DNA of 34,334 bases. Origin: Flavobacterium psychrophilum (lineage in GTDB: Bacteria > Bacteroidota > Bacteroidia > Flavobacteriales > Flavobacteriaceae). The notes beneath the pieces were generated by a model. It made no database searches. It saw nothing but the letters and a program-made list of their open reading frames with translations, and was not told the origin of the DNA. Position numbers and translations under genes: made by a program. The stretch is from assembly GCA_945861915.1 (NCBI GenBank), contig CAMAWK010000006.1:1-34334 (forward strand), given 5' to 3'. Below are positions 1-9,678 of this stretch, piece by piece (position 1 is the stretch's first letter; each line of letters opens with the position of its first letter).

Positions 1-3000
1 TTTTATGATTTCTTTGTCAAAATGAGTGATTTGACAACCTTTTTTTTAGGTGCAAGCCCAGCTATTACTATTAATTCAAGTACACCTATGCGTTTGGCTA
101 TGGTGGATAATTTGGGTGCCCAAAAATCAACAATATGCAACCCTTCATCGGCTTCGGATATTGCAGGTGTTGATTCTACTTGTGGTTCTTTGGAAAGTTG
201 TTTTACAGAAATTATTAATAATTATACACCTTGTGCACCAGGACAAGTTTGTGGTGATCGTTCGCTTTGTCCATCCATAAATGGACCCATTGCAGCGGCT
301 GCAACTACTATTAGCGTTACTACTACCGAAGCTATTGGTACTGTCATAAAAGTATATAATGGAGTAACATTAATAGGGACATCAGCGGCAACCACGACCA
401 GTCCACAAACATTGAGCGTGACAGTAACACCTGCTGTGTCTAGTGGAAATATAATATATGCTACCGCACAAGCCCCTGGCGAAGGAGTTTCAATTGATAA
501 TTGTGGTCCTGTAACTGTTGCTGCACCATGTACAACAAGTGCTTTAACAATTACAGATTCTAGTAGTAAAGGTGTTTGTGGGGGAAGTATAACATCAGGA
601 GCTACAATACGAGTATATCAGAATGGTGTTTTAATTCTGTCAGCATCTTCAACTTCGGGGGCATTGCAAATCACAAGTCCAACATGGAGATATAAGCCTA
701 ATTTGAGTTTTTCAAATTGTACTAGCGGTGGTGGTTTAATGCCAACGGGCTATTATGAATTTTCACAAGTTATCAGTGGATGTGAAGGACCTAAAGTGGC
801 TTATGATAATGGAACAGGTTGTGTTGGCGCTGCAACGACTCCAGTTGTTATTAGTCCGATTTATGCTGGTACAACTACAATTTCAGGAACTTCTGGAGCT
901 TCTGCTTCTATACAGTTATATATAGGAGGTGTTTTAAATAGCACCTTTACTGCCAATGTAAGTGGTGCTTGGACATCTGCATCAGTAACGGTTACTGCAG
1001 GTCAATCTGTTTATGTAATTGCTACTCAAACAGGTACTTGTACCGGTTCAACAAGTAGTTCGATTACTGTAATAACGAAACCAACACCCACTATTTCGGG
1101 TTCTTATTGTGGTTCGGTAGCATCTGTGTCTGGTAGTGTTGCAGCAACAACAGGAACGATTCAATTATACAAAACTCCCGGTAATGTTGCAGTAGGCTCC
1201 CCCGTTGCTATTTTATCAAATGGAAGTTGGACAGTAACTGGATTAAGTCTAGTGTCAGCAGATCAAATTTATGCAATAATCACTTTTCCTGGTGGAATTA
1301 CCTCTACTTCAGCAACAACAACAATTGGAAATCAAACAACCAGTGCAGTAGCAATTTCTACTCCTACAATTACAGAAGGCGATACCTCTATTTCTGGAAC
1401 AGGGATAAGCGGAGACCTTATTACTCTTTATGTTGGTGGTGATGCAACAACCTATACAGCAACTGTAAATGGTTCAAATAATTGGGTAATTAACTCTATT
1501 GATGCCTCTACATTCTATGCAAGTGCTTTGGTTTCCGTCACTGCAACCACATCGGGACTTTGCGAAGGAGTTCCATCAGCTTCAAAGACAGTACAATGCT
1601 TAATTCCAACTCCTCAAACCTATACTGGAGGCAGCAAAAGTTATTGTTTTGGTCAGGCTGGGACTATAACCTTAAATTCCTCAGAATTAGGAATAATTTA
1701 TCAATTAGTAAATAGTTCTGGTGTCAGTGTAGGTCCAGCGGCAGTGGGGACAGGAAATCCAATAAATTTATTTACAAACGCATTGAGTGCTAATTTAACA
1801 AATGTGTTTGTAAAAGCATTTAAATTGTTAAGTCCAAGTTGTTCAATTACATCCACTGTACCAATTAACTTTGATACTCAATTACCTTCTCCTGCTATTA
1901 CCTTAACTAGCACAAATGTTTCGGTTTTACAGGGAGTAACGACAGCTGCTTTTGCATATACTAGTCCTTTAAATACACCAACAAATTATAGTATTGCTTT
2001 TTCAATAGCAGCCATTAATCAAGGGTTTGTTAATGTAAGCAGCACTTCGTTACCATCAAGTCCAATTAATGTCATAGTACCTGCTGCAGCTCCAGTTGGC
2101 AACTATTCAGCATTCTTAACTATAACAGGTGGAACTTCTTGTTCAAGTATTTATCCAATTTCGATAACCGTTTTTTCACCTACTAGTCCTCCAATAATAA
2201 GTTCTCAACCCGCAAGTGCAACTAGATGTACAGGAACTGGTGCTTCGTTTAGTATTACAGCAGTTGGTGCTCCTACTATTACTTATGCATGGCAGTTTAG
2301 TACAAATGGGTCAACTTGGAATCCAATATCTAATGGAGGTGTTTACTCAAATGCTACAACAGCAACATTAGGCATTTCAAATGTAGCTGGATTAAATGGA
2401 TATTTATTTAGAGGTGTTGCCACCAATACAAACGGAAGTACAAATTCAGTAGGAGCAACATTAACTGTAATTGCTTTACCAAATGCAGGAACTGATGGAA
2501 CAGCATTTGCTATCTGTGCAGGAAGTACAGTAACATTGGCTCAATTAAATACGGCCATTACAGGAGAAGATACAGGTGGAACTTGGACTCCAACATTAGC
2601 AGGAGCAGGAACTTATACCTATACCGTAACAGTGACATCTCCATGTACAGGAACTGATACATCAACAGTAACGGTGACAGAGCAAGCGCAACCCAACGCA
2701 GGAACAGATGGAACCCTAACTGTTTGTCAAGGGACAACCCCAACTAATGCAGAATTATTTGCAGCATTAACAGGAGCCGATGCAGGCGGATCATGGAGTA
2801 ATTCAGGATTAGTTTATACGTATACAGTAGCAGCAACCTCTCCATGTACAGGCAATGATACATCAACAGTAACGGTGACAGAGCAAGCGCAACCCAACGC
2901 AGGAACATTATCAGGAACACAAAACATCAATGTTAGCGGAACTACCACATTTACTTCAAATGGTGATTTAGGTGGAACATGGACAAGCGATGATACATCA

Positions 3001-5355
3001 AAAGCTACAGTAAACCCTTCAATTGGAGTAATAACTGGTATAGCCTCTGGTACAGCTACGATAAGATATACGGTAATTGCAACCGCACCATGTAGTACTG
3101 ATGCATTTGCAACAAGAACCGTAACTGTCAATTCAGGTAATACTGCACCAGTTGCGGTGAACGACATTCTTAGCGTAGCCGAAGAAGGAACAGTAACATT
3201 GACACCATTGAGTTTAGATAGCGATGTTGATGGCGATACCTTAACAATTACATCAATTGGAGGTACTACATTAACACCAGGTGTTGCACAAGTAATTCCA
3301 GTGACCAACGGAACAGTGAATATCAGTGTGGGTGGAGTAATTACATTTACCCCAGCTTTGAATTTCAACTCAACAACAGCTATTAGTATTCCATATGTAA
3401 TAAGTGATGGAACGACAACGGCTACTGCGAATCAATTAATCACAGTAACCCCAGTAAACGATGCACCAGTTGCGGTGAACGACATTCTTAGCTTAGCCGA
3501 AGAAGGAACAGTAACATTGACACCATTGAGTTTAGATAGCGATGTTGATGGCGATACCTTAACAATTACATCAATTGGAGGTACTACATTAACACCAGGT
3601 GTTGCACAAGTAATTCCAGTAACCAACGGAACAGTGAATATCAGTGCGGGTGGTCTAATTACTTTTACTCCTAATTTGAATTACAATGGTTCGGTAGATA
3701 TACCGTACAGTATCAGTGATGGAAATGGCGGAATAAATACAGCCGAAATTAAAATTAATGTAACCCCAGTGAACGATGCACCAGTTGCTAAAGATGACAT
3801 TGTATTTATAGATGAAGACGATACAAAAGTATTGTTTCCATTAAATTCAGATTCAGATGTTGATGGCGATACCTTAACAATTACATCAATAGGAGGTACT
3901 ACATTAACACCAGGTGTTGCGCAAACAATTCCAGTAACCAATGGAACAGTGAATATCAGTGCGGGTGGTGTAATTACATTTACCCCAGCTTTGAATTTCA
4001 ACTCAACAACAGCTATTAGTATTCCTTATGAAATAAGTGATAGAACAACTACTGCTACCGCAAATCAATTAATCACAGTAACCCCAGTAAACGATGCGCC
4101 AGAAGCAAATGATGATTTTGGTATTACTTTAAGCGAAACTCCGATAACAATTGCAGTTATCAATAATCCAGTAGTTAGTGGCCAAGATACCGATCTTGAA
4201 GGAAATAACACGATAGATTTAAATTCGATTGATCTTGATCCAAATGATCCAGATAAAGATAAAACTATAGTTGTTCAAGGAGTGGGAACTTACACAGCAA
4301 ATACAGATGGTACGATTACATTTGATCCTTTCTCATCAATTTCAGGTTTTATTTCTACAATTAGTTATACTATTTCAGATAATTTAGGTGCTGTTTCTAA
4401 TGTAGCAACTGTTACTATTGACGTGAGTGCATGTGTTGACAATCCAATACTAGATTGTGATGGAGATGGTTTAACAAATGCTCAAGAATTTAGCAATGGA
4501 ACCGATCCGTTAAATCCTGATTCTGATGGAGACGGAGTACTAGATGGAAAAGAAGTTTCTGACGGTACTTTACCATTAGATCAATGTAGTTTCTTGTTAG
4601 CAAGTGCATCGGAAGTGCCAAGTTCAACTTGGAACACAACAGATTGCGATGGAGATGGTGTAATAAATAGTAAAGAATTAACAGACGATACAGATCCTTT
4701 AGAACCGTGTAGTTTTGTATTGGCAAGTGCAACATTAGCCCAAAGCACACTATGGAAAAATGCTGATTGCGATGGTGATGGTGTAATTAATGTAACAGAA
4801 CAAATAGATAATACAGGTATATTAAAACCATGTGAATCAGTTGAATCACATGTAACTGTTCAACAATCATCTATATTCTTGAATGGGGATTGCGATGAGG
4901 ATCTTTTAACAAATGGTCAGGAAATTGGTCCAGACCCAACGAACCCATTAAACAGTAATGGTCAAAATGGTTCTTTGTTTCCTAATGGCTCTCCAAATCT
5001 ACCAGATTATTTAGAAGCCAACAACCATGATTTGTCTAATGTTGAAGATGATGTTGAAATCTTTAACGGAGTATCGCCAGATAGTACAGATCCATACAAC
5101 TCTGTATTTACTATTAGAAATATAGAATTGTATCCAAATAATACAGTTGAAGTATATAACAGATGGGGAGTTTTAGTTTATGAAACAAAAGGATATGGAC
5201 AAGACGGTAAGTATTTTACGGGTGAATCAGAAGGAATAACGACCATCTCAAAAGCGGAACAATTGCCTGAAGGAACTTACTACTATGTTCTTAGATATAC
5301 TAAGCCTAGTGGAGAAACCAAAGAGAGAAATGGTTACTTATATATTAATCGATAA
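1..5355 (+). CDS. Giant secreted adhesin-like protein with type B gliding-motility CTD (5' partial)
   Basis: The frame is open to the left edge (seven sense codons precede the ATG at 22), so the N-terminus and signal peptide lie outside the window. About 1784 residues are visible, rich in Ser, Thr and Gly. In order they are: bacterial Ig-like modules with scattered Cys (about 1-2460), two PNAGTDGT modules (about 2480-2910), three cadherin-like/tandem-95 repeats plus a degenerate fourth (3145-4430), a block of calcium-binding DxDGDG thrombospondin-3-like units (4447-4950), and a C-terminal domain ending in [13 protein letters not shown] and GYLYINR. That ending matches the CHU_C/TIGR04131 type B CTD that sends SprB-like proteins through the T9SS. 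The next gene is a PorP/SprF-family partner 47 bp downstream, as for SprB/SprF. Role inferred: a surface filament or adhesin. It is not necessarily SprB itself, because sprC and sprD are not visible and ligand specificity cannot be read from sequence. Confidence 0.88.
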   Translation, partial: FYDFFVKMSDLTTFFLGASPAITINSSTPMRLAMVDNLGAQKSTICNPSSASDIAGVDSTCGSLESCFTEIINNYTPCAPGQVCGDRSLCPSINGPIAAAATTISVTTTEAIGTVIKVYNGVTLIGTSAATTTSPQTLSVTVTPAVSSGNIIYATAQAPGEGVSIDNCGPVTVAAPCTTSALTITDSSSKGVCGGSITSGATIRVYQNGVLILSASSTSGALQITSPTWRYKPNLSFSNCTSGGGLMPTGYYEFSQVISGCEGPKVAYDNGTGCVGAATTPVVISPIYAGTTTISGTSGASASIQLYIGGVLNSTFTANVSGAWTSASVTVTAGQSVYVIATQTGTCTGSTSSSITVITKPTPTISGSYCGSVASVSGSVAATTGTIQLYKTPGNVAVGSPVAILSNGSWTVTGLSLVSADQIYAIITFPGGITSTSATTTIGNQTTSAVAISTPTITEGDTSISGTGISGDLITLYVGGDATTYTATVNGSNNWVINSIDASTFYASALVSVTATTSGLCEGVPSASKTVQCLIPTPQTYTGGSKSYCFGQAGTITLNSSELGIIYQLVNSSGVSVGPAAVGTGNPINLFTNALSANLTNVFVKAFKLLSPSCSITSTVPINFDTQLPSPAITLTSTNVSVLQGVTTAAFAYTSPLNTPTNYSIAFSIAAINQGFVNVSSTSLPSSPINVIVPAAAPVGNYSAFLTITGGTSCSSIYPISITVFSPTSPPIISSQPASATRCTGTGASFSITAVGAPTITYAWQFSTNGSTWNPISNGGVYSNATTATLGISNVAGLNGYLFRGVATNTNGSTNSVGATLTVIALPNAGTDGTAFAICAGSTVTLAQLNTAITGEDTGGTWTPTLAGAGTYTYTVTVTSPCTGTDTSTVTVTEQAQPNAGTDGTLTVCQGTTPTNAELFAALTGADAGGSWSNSGLVYTYTVAATSPCTGNDTSTVTVTEQAQPNAGTLSGTQNINVSGTTTFTSNGDLGGTWTSDDTSKATVNPSIGVITGIASGTATIRYTVIATAPCSTDAFATRTVTVNSGNTAPVAVNDILSVAEEGTVTLTPLSLDSDVDGDTLTITSIGGTTLTPGVAQVIPVTNGTVNISVGGVITFTPALNFNSTTAISIPYVISDGTTTATANQLITVTPVNDAPVAVNDILSLAEEGTVTLTPLSLDSDVDGDTLTITSIGGTTLTPGVAQVIPVTNGTVNISAGGLITFTPNLNYNGSVDIPYSISDGNGGINTAEIKINVTPVNDAPVAKDDIVFIDEDDTKVLFPLNSDSDVDGDTLTITSIGGTTLTPGVAQTIPVTNGTVNISAGGVITFTPALNFNSTTAISIPYEISDRTTTATANQLITVTPVNDAPEANDDFGITLSETPITIAVINNPVVSGQDTDLEGNNTIDLNSIDLDPNDPDKDKTIVVQGVGTYTANTDGTITFDPFSSISGFISTISYTISDNLGAVSNVATVTIDVSACVDNPILDCDGDGLTNAQEFSNGTDPLNPDSDGDGVLDGKEVSDGTLPLDQCSFLLASASEVPSSTWNTTDCDGDGVINSKELTDDTDPLEPCSFVLASATLAQSTLWKNADCDGDGVINVTEQIDNTGILKPCESVESHVTVQQSSIFLNGDCDEDLLTNGQEIGPDPTNPLNSNGQNGSLFPNGSPNLPDYLEANNHDLSNVEDDVEIFNGVSPDSTDPYNSVFTIRNIELYPNNTVEVYNRWGVLVYETKGYGQDGKYFTGESEGITTISKAEQLPEGTYYYVLRYTKPSGETKERNGYLYINR
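2656..2907 (+). repeat. 51-bp identical direct repeat inside the adhesin gene
   Basis: A 51-bp stretch starting GATACATCAACAGTAACGG is present identically at 2656-2706 and 2857-2907 (offset 201 bp). It encodes the end of one PNAGTDGT module and the start of the next ([15 protein letters not shown]). Identity at the DNA level suggests recent duplication or gene conversion. Confidence 0.9.
3145..4095 (+). repeat. Three tandem cadherin-like (tandem-95) repeats of 315-318 bp
   Basis: Units start at 3145, 3463 and 3778 (each at the Ala-Pro after an NDAP or NTAP junction). All three share a 105-bp core at 3223-3327, 3541-3645 and 3856-3960 encoding [14 protein letters not shown] and the following TPGVAQ, with only a few substitutions. 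Outside the core the units are mosaic. Units 1 and 2 share the first third, while units 1 and 3 share the last third ([19 protein letters not shown]). A degenerate fourth unit follows, to about 4430. This repeat type is common in bacterial surface proteins. Confidence 0.9.
4447..4950 (+). repeat. Calcium-binding DxDGDG (thrombospondin-3-like) repeat block
   Basis: It encodes repeated units of the form DCDGDG-x-x-N-x-x-E-x-x-D-x-TDPL-x-PC separated by hydrophobic spacers ([18 protein letters not shown]). The spaced acidic residues and glycines are those expected to bind calcium. The paired Cys at the unit ends could form disulphides. The last unit is altered ([12 protein letters not shown]). 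This block lies just before the sorting CTD and probably forms a rigid stalk. Confidence 0.8.
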
Positions 5356-5402
5356 ATCTAATTAATGGGTGTTTTAGGAAACGCTATTTATAAAATAAAC
5401 GT

Positions 5403-6332
5403 ATGAAAACAAAATTCACAGTATTGGTTTTAACGCTTTTATCTTGGTTGGGTCAAGCCCAACAGGATGCTCAGTATACACAATATATGTATAACACGAT
5501 TTCTGTCAATCCAGCTTATGCAGGTTCAAGAGAAGTAATGAGTATTTTTGGGTTACACAGAACTCAATGGGTCGGACTAGATGGAGCGCCTGTTACAAAT
5601 GCCGTTTCTATTAATACTCCCATAAACAACAGCAATGTAGGTTTGGGGGTTTCGATAGTAAATGATGAAATTGGACCATCTGATGAAAATAATATTTCAG
5701 TAGATATCTCCTATTTTATTCCAACTTCTCAAAGATATAGATTGTCATTTGGGATAAAAGCAACAGCAAATTTGCTAAATGTTGATTTCACAAAATTGGA
5801 TATTTATAATCCATCAGACGAAAGATTTTCTAATAACATTGATAATAAATTATCTCCAAATATTGGTGCTGGAATTTATTTTCATTCTGACAATACCTAT
5901 TTTGGATTGTCGGTACCTTATTTTATGGAGACAAAACATTTTGATAAAAAAGCAAGTGATGAGGCATCAACTTTTATCGCAAAAGAGCGTTTGCATTATT
6001 ATTTCATTGCAGGTCATGTGTTTGATTTGAGTGGTAATGTTCAGTTTAAACCTTCAGTGTTGACCAAAGTGGTTAATGGTTCTCCTTTACAATTAGACCT
6101 ATCAGGAAATTTTTTATTTAATGAAAAATTTACTGCTGGTTTGGCTTATAGATGGGACGCGGCGGTAAGCGCATTGACGGGTTTTCAAATCAATGATTCA
6201 TGGTTAATTGGTTATGCTTATGATTTTGATACTACAAAACTAGCCAAATTCAATTCAGGCTCACATGAGATTTTTTTACGCTATGAATTGTTCAAGAAAA
6301 ATAATAGACTAATATCTCCAAGATTCTTCTAA
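5403..6332 (+). CDS. PorP/SprF-family outer-membrane protein
   Basis: The 309-residue protein has a signal peptide (MKTKFTVLVLTLLSWLGQAQ). It then shows the family hallmark start: QDAQYTQYMYN, NPAYAGS, and an HRTQWVGLDGAP segment. The remainder is beta-strand-like and ends in a typical outer-membrane terminal strand (EIFLRYELF). The usual family length is about 300 residues. SprF of F. johnsoniae is needed to secrete the SprB adhesin, and each type B CTD substrate tends to sit next to its own SprF-like partner. The position 47 bp after the adhesin and 10 bp before the OmpA gene supports a dedicated partner role in one operon (inferred). No gene symbol is given because many paralogues exist per genome. 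Confidence 0.93.
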   Translation: MKTKFTVLVLTLLSWLGQAQQDAQYTQYMYNTISVNPAYAGSREVMSIFGLHRTQWVGLDGAPVTNAVSINTPINNSNVGLGVSIVNDEIGPSDENNISVDISYFIPTSQRYRLSFGIKATANLLNVDFTKLDIYNPSDERFSNNIDNKLSPNIGAGIYFHSDNTYFGLSVPYFMETKHFDKKASDEASTFIAKERLHYYFIAGHVFDLSGNVQFKPSVLTKVVNGSPLQLDLSGNFLFNEKFTAGLAYRWDAAVSALTGFQINDSWLIGYAYDFDTTKLAKFNSGSHEIFLRYELFKKNNRLISPRFF

Positions 6333-6342
6333 TACTATCATT

Positions 6343-8277
6343 ATGAAAATTAAAAATAATATTTTTTGCCTATTAATTGTTCTAGTTTCTCTTTCAGGAT
6401 TCTCACAAAAGGCTAAAGTGGCTAATGCCAACAAAAAATACGAACGCTTTTCCTATATAGATGCAATTGCTACCTATGAAAGAGTAGCTGAAAAAGGATA
6501 TAAAGACGAAAAGATGTTCCAAAAATTAGGAAATGCATACTATTTTAATGCTGAATTAGAAAAAGCAGCAAAATGGTATGAAGAACTCTTTGCTATGAAT
6601 CAAGACCAAGAGCCAGAATATTATTATAGATATTCTCAAGCCTTAAAGTCTATAGGTCAATACAAACAAGCTGATGCAATGCTCGAGCAATTTAATAAAA
6701 AATCAGGAAATGATTCAAGAGCTAAATTATTCGAAAGCAATAAAAATTATCTAGAAGTGATTAAATCCAATTCAGGTCGTTTTAATATTGATGATGCGGG
6801 GATTAATTCAGAATATTCGGATTTCGGAAGCACACTGTTTTACAATAAACTAATATTTGCTTCTTCTAGATTTGTTGGGGTTTCCAAACGAGTTTTTGAA
6901 TGGACAAATCAAGCCTTTACCAATTTGTATTCAGCTGAATTTTCATCAAAAGGAAATCTTGAAGAGCCAAAACGTTTTGACAAAAAAATAAATTCAAAAT
7001 TCCACGAGTCGACACCCGTTTTTACCAAAGATGGTAAAACGATGTATTTTACTAGAAATAATTTTATAAACGGAAAAGAAGCAAGAGACGATAATAAAAT
7101 AACACTTTTAAAAGTATACAAAGCAACATTAGAAGATGGTGAATGGGAAAATATAACAGAATTGCCATTCAATAGCAATCAGTATAGTGTAGCACATCCG
7201 ATGCTAAGTCCAGATGATAAAACTTTGTATTTTGCTTCTAATATGCCAGGAACTCTAGGGCAATCTGACTTGTTTAAAGTGACGGTAAATGACGATGGAT
7301 CGTTTACAACACCTGTGAATTTGGGCGCTGAAATTAATACTGAAGGAAGAGAGACTTTCCCATTTATAAGTGATGAAAACGAATTGTATTTTGCCAGCGA
7401 CGGTCGTCCAGGTTTGGGTGGATTGGATGTTTTTGCATTAAGAATAAATAAAGACAACACTTTTAGCGAAGTCTTGAATGTTGGAGCTCCAGTAAATGGA
7501 CCTCAAGATGATTTTGCTTTTTTGATTGACAGTAAAAGTAGAAATGGTTTTTTTAGTTCCAACAGAGACGGTGGTAAAGGGTATGATGATATTTATAAAT
7601 TTACCGAAACTCGTAGTTTAATTTGCGAGCAAGTTTTAGCAGGTACAATCACCGATAAAGAAACGAATTCGATACTTCCAAACACCAAAGTAAGTTTGTT
7701 TGATGGAAAATTCACTTATTTAAAAGAAAGCATAACTGACGAAAAAGGGAAGTATAGTTTTGAAGTAGAATGTGGAAAAACATATTATGTTAGAGGAGAA
7801 AAAATGGACTATGAAACCAAAGAAAACAATGTTACGATTGCCAAAATGAATGGCGAAACCAACTTGTCTTTAGCACTTGAAAAACGAATCAAACCAGTAG
7901 ATTTAGGAACCGATTTGGCAAAAAGCATAGACATAAAAATGATTTATTTTGATTTAGATAAGTCATTTATTAGAAAAGATGCTGCTTTTGAATTGGAAAA
8001 AATACTAGATATTATGAAACAATTTCCAGCGATGAAAGTAGATATTCGATCTCATACGGATAGTCGACAAACTTCAGAATACAATAATGCATTGTCAAAT
8101 AGAAGAGCAAAAGCGACTAAAGATTGGTTAGTGAAAAACGGTATTGAAATAAGTAGATTGACTGCTAAAGGATATGGCGAAACACAATTGAAAAATAGCT
8201 GCTCCGATGGAATTGAATGTACAGAGGAAGAACATCAAGCTAACAGACGTAGTGAGTTTATTGTGATTTCGATGTAA
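6343..8277 (+). CDS. TPR / PD40 beta-propeller / OmpA-family lipoprotein-like periplasmic protein (PorE-like)
   Basis: The 644-residue protein has a signal sequence (MKIKNNIFCLLIVLVSLSGFSQ). TPR-like helices cover residues about 25-125 (DAIATYERVAEKG, AAKWYEELF). PD40/WD40-like propeller blades cover about 160-420 (DGKTMYFTRNN, DDKTLYFASNMPG, ENELYFASDGRPG). A carboxypeptidase-regulatory-like beta domain covers about 428-505. An OmpA C-terminal peptidoglycan-binding domain covers about 530-644 (IYFDLDKSFI, SHTDSR, LSNRRA). The same architecture is known for P. gingivalis PorE, a T9SS-associated protein thought to anchor the apparatus to peptidoglycan. It is third in the adhesin/SprF-like operon and followed by a strong terminator. 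Role inferred: linking the surface complex to the cell wall. Calling it an orthologue of PorE is uncertain, because such OmpA proteins often accompany PorP/SprF paralogues. Despite the call wording, no lipobox cysteine is seen. Confidence 0.88.
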   Translation: MKIKNNIFCLLIVLVSLSGFSQKAKVANANKKYERFSYIDAIATYERVAEKGYKDEKMFQKLGNAYYFNAELEKAAKWYEELFAMNQDQEPEYYYRYSQALKSIGQYKQADAMLEQFNKKSGNDSRAKLFESNKNYLEVIKSNSGRFNIDDAGINSEYSDFGSTLFYNKLIFASSRFVGVSKRVFEWTNQAFTNLYSAEFSSKGNLEEPKRFDKKINSKFHESTPVFTKDGKTMYFTRNNFINGKEARDDNKITLLKVYKATLEDGEWENITELPFNSNQYSVAHPMLSPDDKTLYFASNMPGTLGQSDLFKVTVNDDGSFTTPVNLGAEINTEGRETFPFISDENELYFASDGRPGLGGLDVFALRINKDNTFSEVLNVGAPVNGPQDDFAFLIDSKSRNGFFSSNRDGGKGYDDIYKFTETRSLICEQVLAGTITDKETNSILPNTKVSLFDGKFTYLKESITDEKGKYSFEVECGKTYYVRGEKMDYETKENNVTIAKMNGETNLSLALEKRIKPVDLGTDLAKSIDIKMIYFDLDKSFIRKDAAFELEKILDIMKQFPAMKVDIRSHTDSRQTSEYNNALSNRRAKATKDWLVKNGIEISRLTAKGYGETQLKNSCSDGIECTEEEHQANRRSEFIVISM

Positions 8278-8300
8278 TATAAATTAAAATTTTTTACATA

Positions 8301-8330
8301 AAGTCTCTCCGATTCTGGAGAGACTTTTTT
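8301..8330 (+). terminator. Rho-independent terminator of the adhesin/SprF-like/OmpA operon
   Basis: A perfect 9-bp stem AGTCTCTCC / GGAGAGACT (8302-8310 and 8317-8325) with a 6-nt loop is followed directly by a T run. It lies 24 bp after the OmpA stop codon. Confidence 0.93.
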
Positions 8331-8446
8331 GTTTGGTTTACATCTTAAAAAGGACAAAAACTTAATTGTTCAAAAAATATTTTTTTAATTATTCTATTTG
8401 AGACTATTTTTTTTATAAATTTATAATCCACAAAAAAATATTTACC

Positions 8447-8872
8447 ATGACAGTTAATCAAATTTTAAGCAAAAAAGGAAAAGAAGTGTTTTCAGTACTG
8501 CCAACAATTACAGTATATGAAGCATTAGGAGTAATGAGCGAAAAAAATATTGGGGCTATTTTAATAATAGAAGATACTATTTTAAAAGGAATTTTATCCG
8601 AAAGAGATTATGCCCGAAAAATTGCTTTGAAAGCAAAATCATCCAAAAAGACATTGGTGCACGAAATCATGGAAGAAAATGTGATTACAGTAAAACCCTC
8701 AGATAATTTAGATTATTGTATGGAACTAATGAATACCAAACGAGTAAGACATTTACCAGTTTCTGAAAACAATATCATTATCGGAATTATATCAATTAGT
8801 GATGTGGTTAAGGCGATAATAGAAATGCAAAAAGACACTATAAAACATCTAGATTCTTATATTTCTCAATAA
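8447..8872 (+). CDS. Stand-alone CBS-domain pair protein
   Basis: The 141-residue soluble protein is made of two CBS motifs: residues about 8-65 (TVYEALGVMSEKNIGAILI, LKGILSERDYARKI) and about 72-135 (VKPSDNLDYCMELMNTKRVRHLPV, IIGIISISDVV). Such pairs bind adenine nucleotides or related ligands and act as sensors. No catalytic domain is attached, so the partner and process are unknown. The gene is monocistronic, with terminators on both sides. An imperfect -7-like TCTATTTG at 8393-8400 precedes it, but the TTG spacing is off (24 nt). It is clearly a real gene, but its biological role cannot be read from the sequence. Confidence 0.9.
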   Translation: MTVNQILSKKGKEVFSVLPTITVYEALGVMSEKNIGAILIIEDTILKGILSERDYARKIALKAKSSKKTLVHEIMEENVITVKPSDNLDYCMELMNTKRVRHLPVSENNIIIGIISISDVVKAIIEMQKDTIKHLDSYISQ

Positions 8873-8895
8873 AAATACCTTTTTAGATTGTTTGT

Positions 8896-8925
8896 AAGGG
8901 CTATACATTTGTGTAGCCTTTCTTA
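8896..8925 (+). terminator. Terminator after the CBS-domain gene
   Basis: An 11-bp stem (8896-8906 with 8911-8921, including two G-U wobbles) around a 4-nt ATTT loop runs into a short T-rich tail, 23 bp after the stop codon. Confidence 0.75.
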
Positions 8926-9042
8926 TTTAATATTAATTTCCATCGTTATGGAATCTTATTTTTTCACCATAAAACATTTGAATAAATTGTAAAAACTAAA
9001 CGGACTAATCAGACAAATAAATAAGATAACTTAATTCAGATT

Positions 9043-9075
9043 TTGTTAATTTCTATTTAAGTTTTGTTATATTTG
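9043..9075 (+). promoter_or_regulatory. Bacteroidota-type promoter for ruvA-sprA
   Basis: TTG at 9043-9045, a 22-nt spacer and TATATTTG at 9068-9075 match the -33/-7 consensus (TTG, 17-23 nt, TAnnTTTG). The transcript would start about 9081, leaving a leader of only some 13 nt before the ruvA ATG. It probably drives both ruvA and sprA, since only 3 bp separate them. Confidence 0.55.
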
Positions 9076-9093
9076 GAGGCTTAAAAACTATTG

Positions 9094-9675
9094 ATGATTT
9101 CGCATTTACAAGGAAAATTAGTTGAAAAATCGCCTACCCATGTTGTTATAGAATGCAACGGTGTAGGCTATGATGTAAATATTTCTTTGCATACCTATTC
9201 TTTGCTTCCCAATAATGATTTTTTGAAATTGTATATCTATCTTCAAATTAAGGAAGATGCTCATACTTTGTTTGGTTTTGTAGAAAAATCAGAACGTGAA
9301 ATTTTCAAATATTTACTTTCAGTATCGGGTATTGGTTCGAGTATAGCACGAACCATGCTTTCATCTCTAGATCCAAAACAAATTACAAATGCTATCGCTT
9401 CTGGAGATGTAATTACTATTCAGTCAATCAAGGGGATAGGAAGTAAGACTGCGCAAAGAGTGATACTGGATTTGAAAGAAAAAATGTTAAAATTATATGA
9501 CATTGACGAAGTTTCGTTAGTGCAAAACAATACAACTAGAGATGAAGCGTTATCTGCTCTAGAGGTTTTAGGTTTTGTTCGAAAAACCTCAGAAAAGGTA
9601 GTCGAAAAAATTATTAAAGAAGAGCCTGAAAGTTCTCTAGAATCTATTATTAAAAAAGCTTTAAAAATTTTATAA
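9094..9675 (+). CDS. ruvA: Holliday junction branch migration protein RuvA
   Basis: The 193-residue protein matches RuvA along its whole length. Domain I is an OB fold (MISHLQGKLVEKSPTHVVIE, NGVGYDVNIS). Domain II has the paired helix-hairpin-helix motifs that grip the four-way DNA junction (LLSVSGIGSSIARTMLS and IKGIGSKTAQRVILDLK). Domain III is the flexible C-terminal domain that contacts the RuvB motor (TRDEALSALEVLGF onward). The ATG at 9094 is chosen over the in-frame TTG one codon upstream at 9091, because RuvA proteins begin MI-x-x-L-x-G. With RuvB and RuvC it resolves recombination intermediates. It shares a transcript with sprA, an arrangement known from Flavobacterium johnsoniae; the two jobs seem unrelated. 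Confidence 0.97.
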   Translation: MISHLQGKLVEKSPTHVVIECNGVGYDVNISLHTYSLLPNNDFLKLYIYLQIKEDAHTLFGFVEKSEREIFKYLLSVSGIGSSIARTMLSSLDPKQITNAIASGDVITIQSIKGIGSKTAQRVILDLKEKMLKLYDIDEVSLVQNNTTRDEALSALEVLGFVRKTSEKVVEKIIKEEPESSLESIIKKALKIL

Positions 9676-9678
9676 AAA

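Noticed and set aside
22..24. ATG at 22 as the start of the adhesin
   Set aside because: The frame is open to the window edge and no signal peptide follows this ATG. A T9SS substrate needs one, so the true start lies outside.
2814..4001. Three minus-strand open frames across the cadherin-like repeats
   Set aside because: They mirror the repeat units (the same antisense protein appears several times), lie wholly inside a convincing coding frame, and have no promoter or family similarity.
9091..9093. TTG at 9091 as the ruvA start
   Set aside because: The adjacent ATG at 9094 gives the standard RuvA N-terminus.
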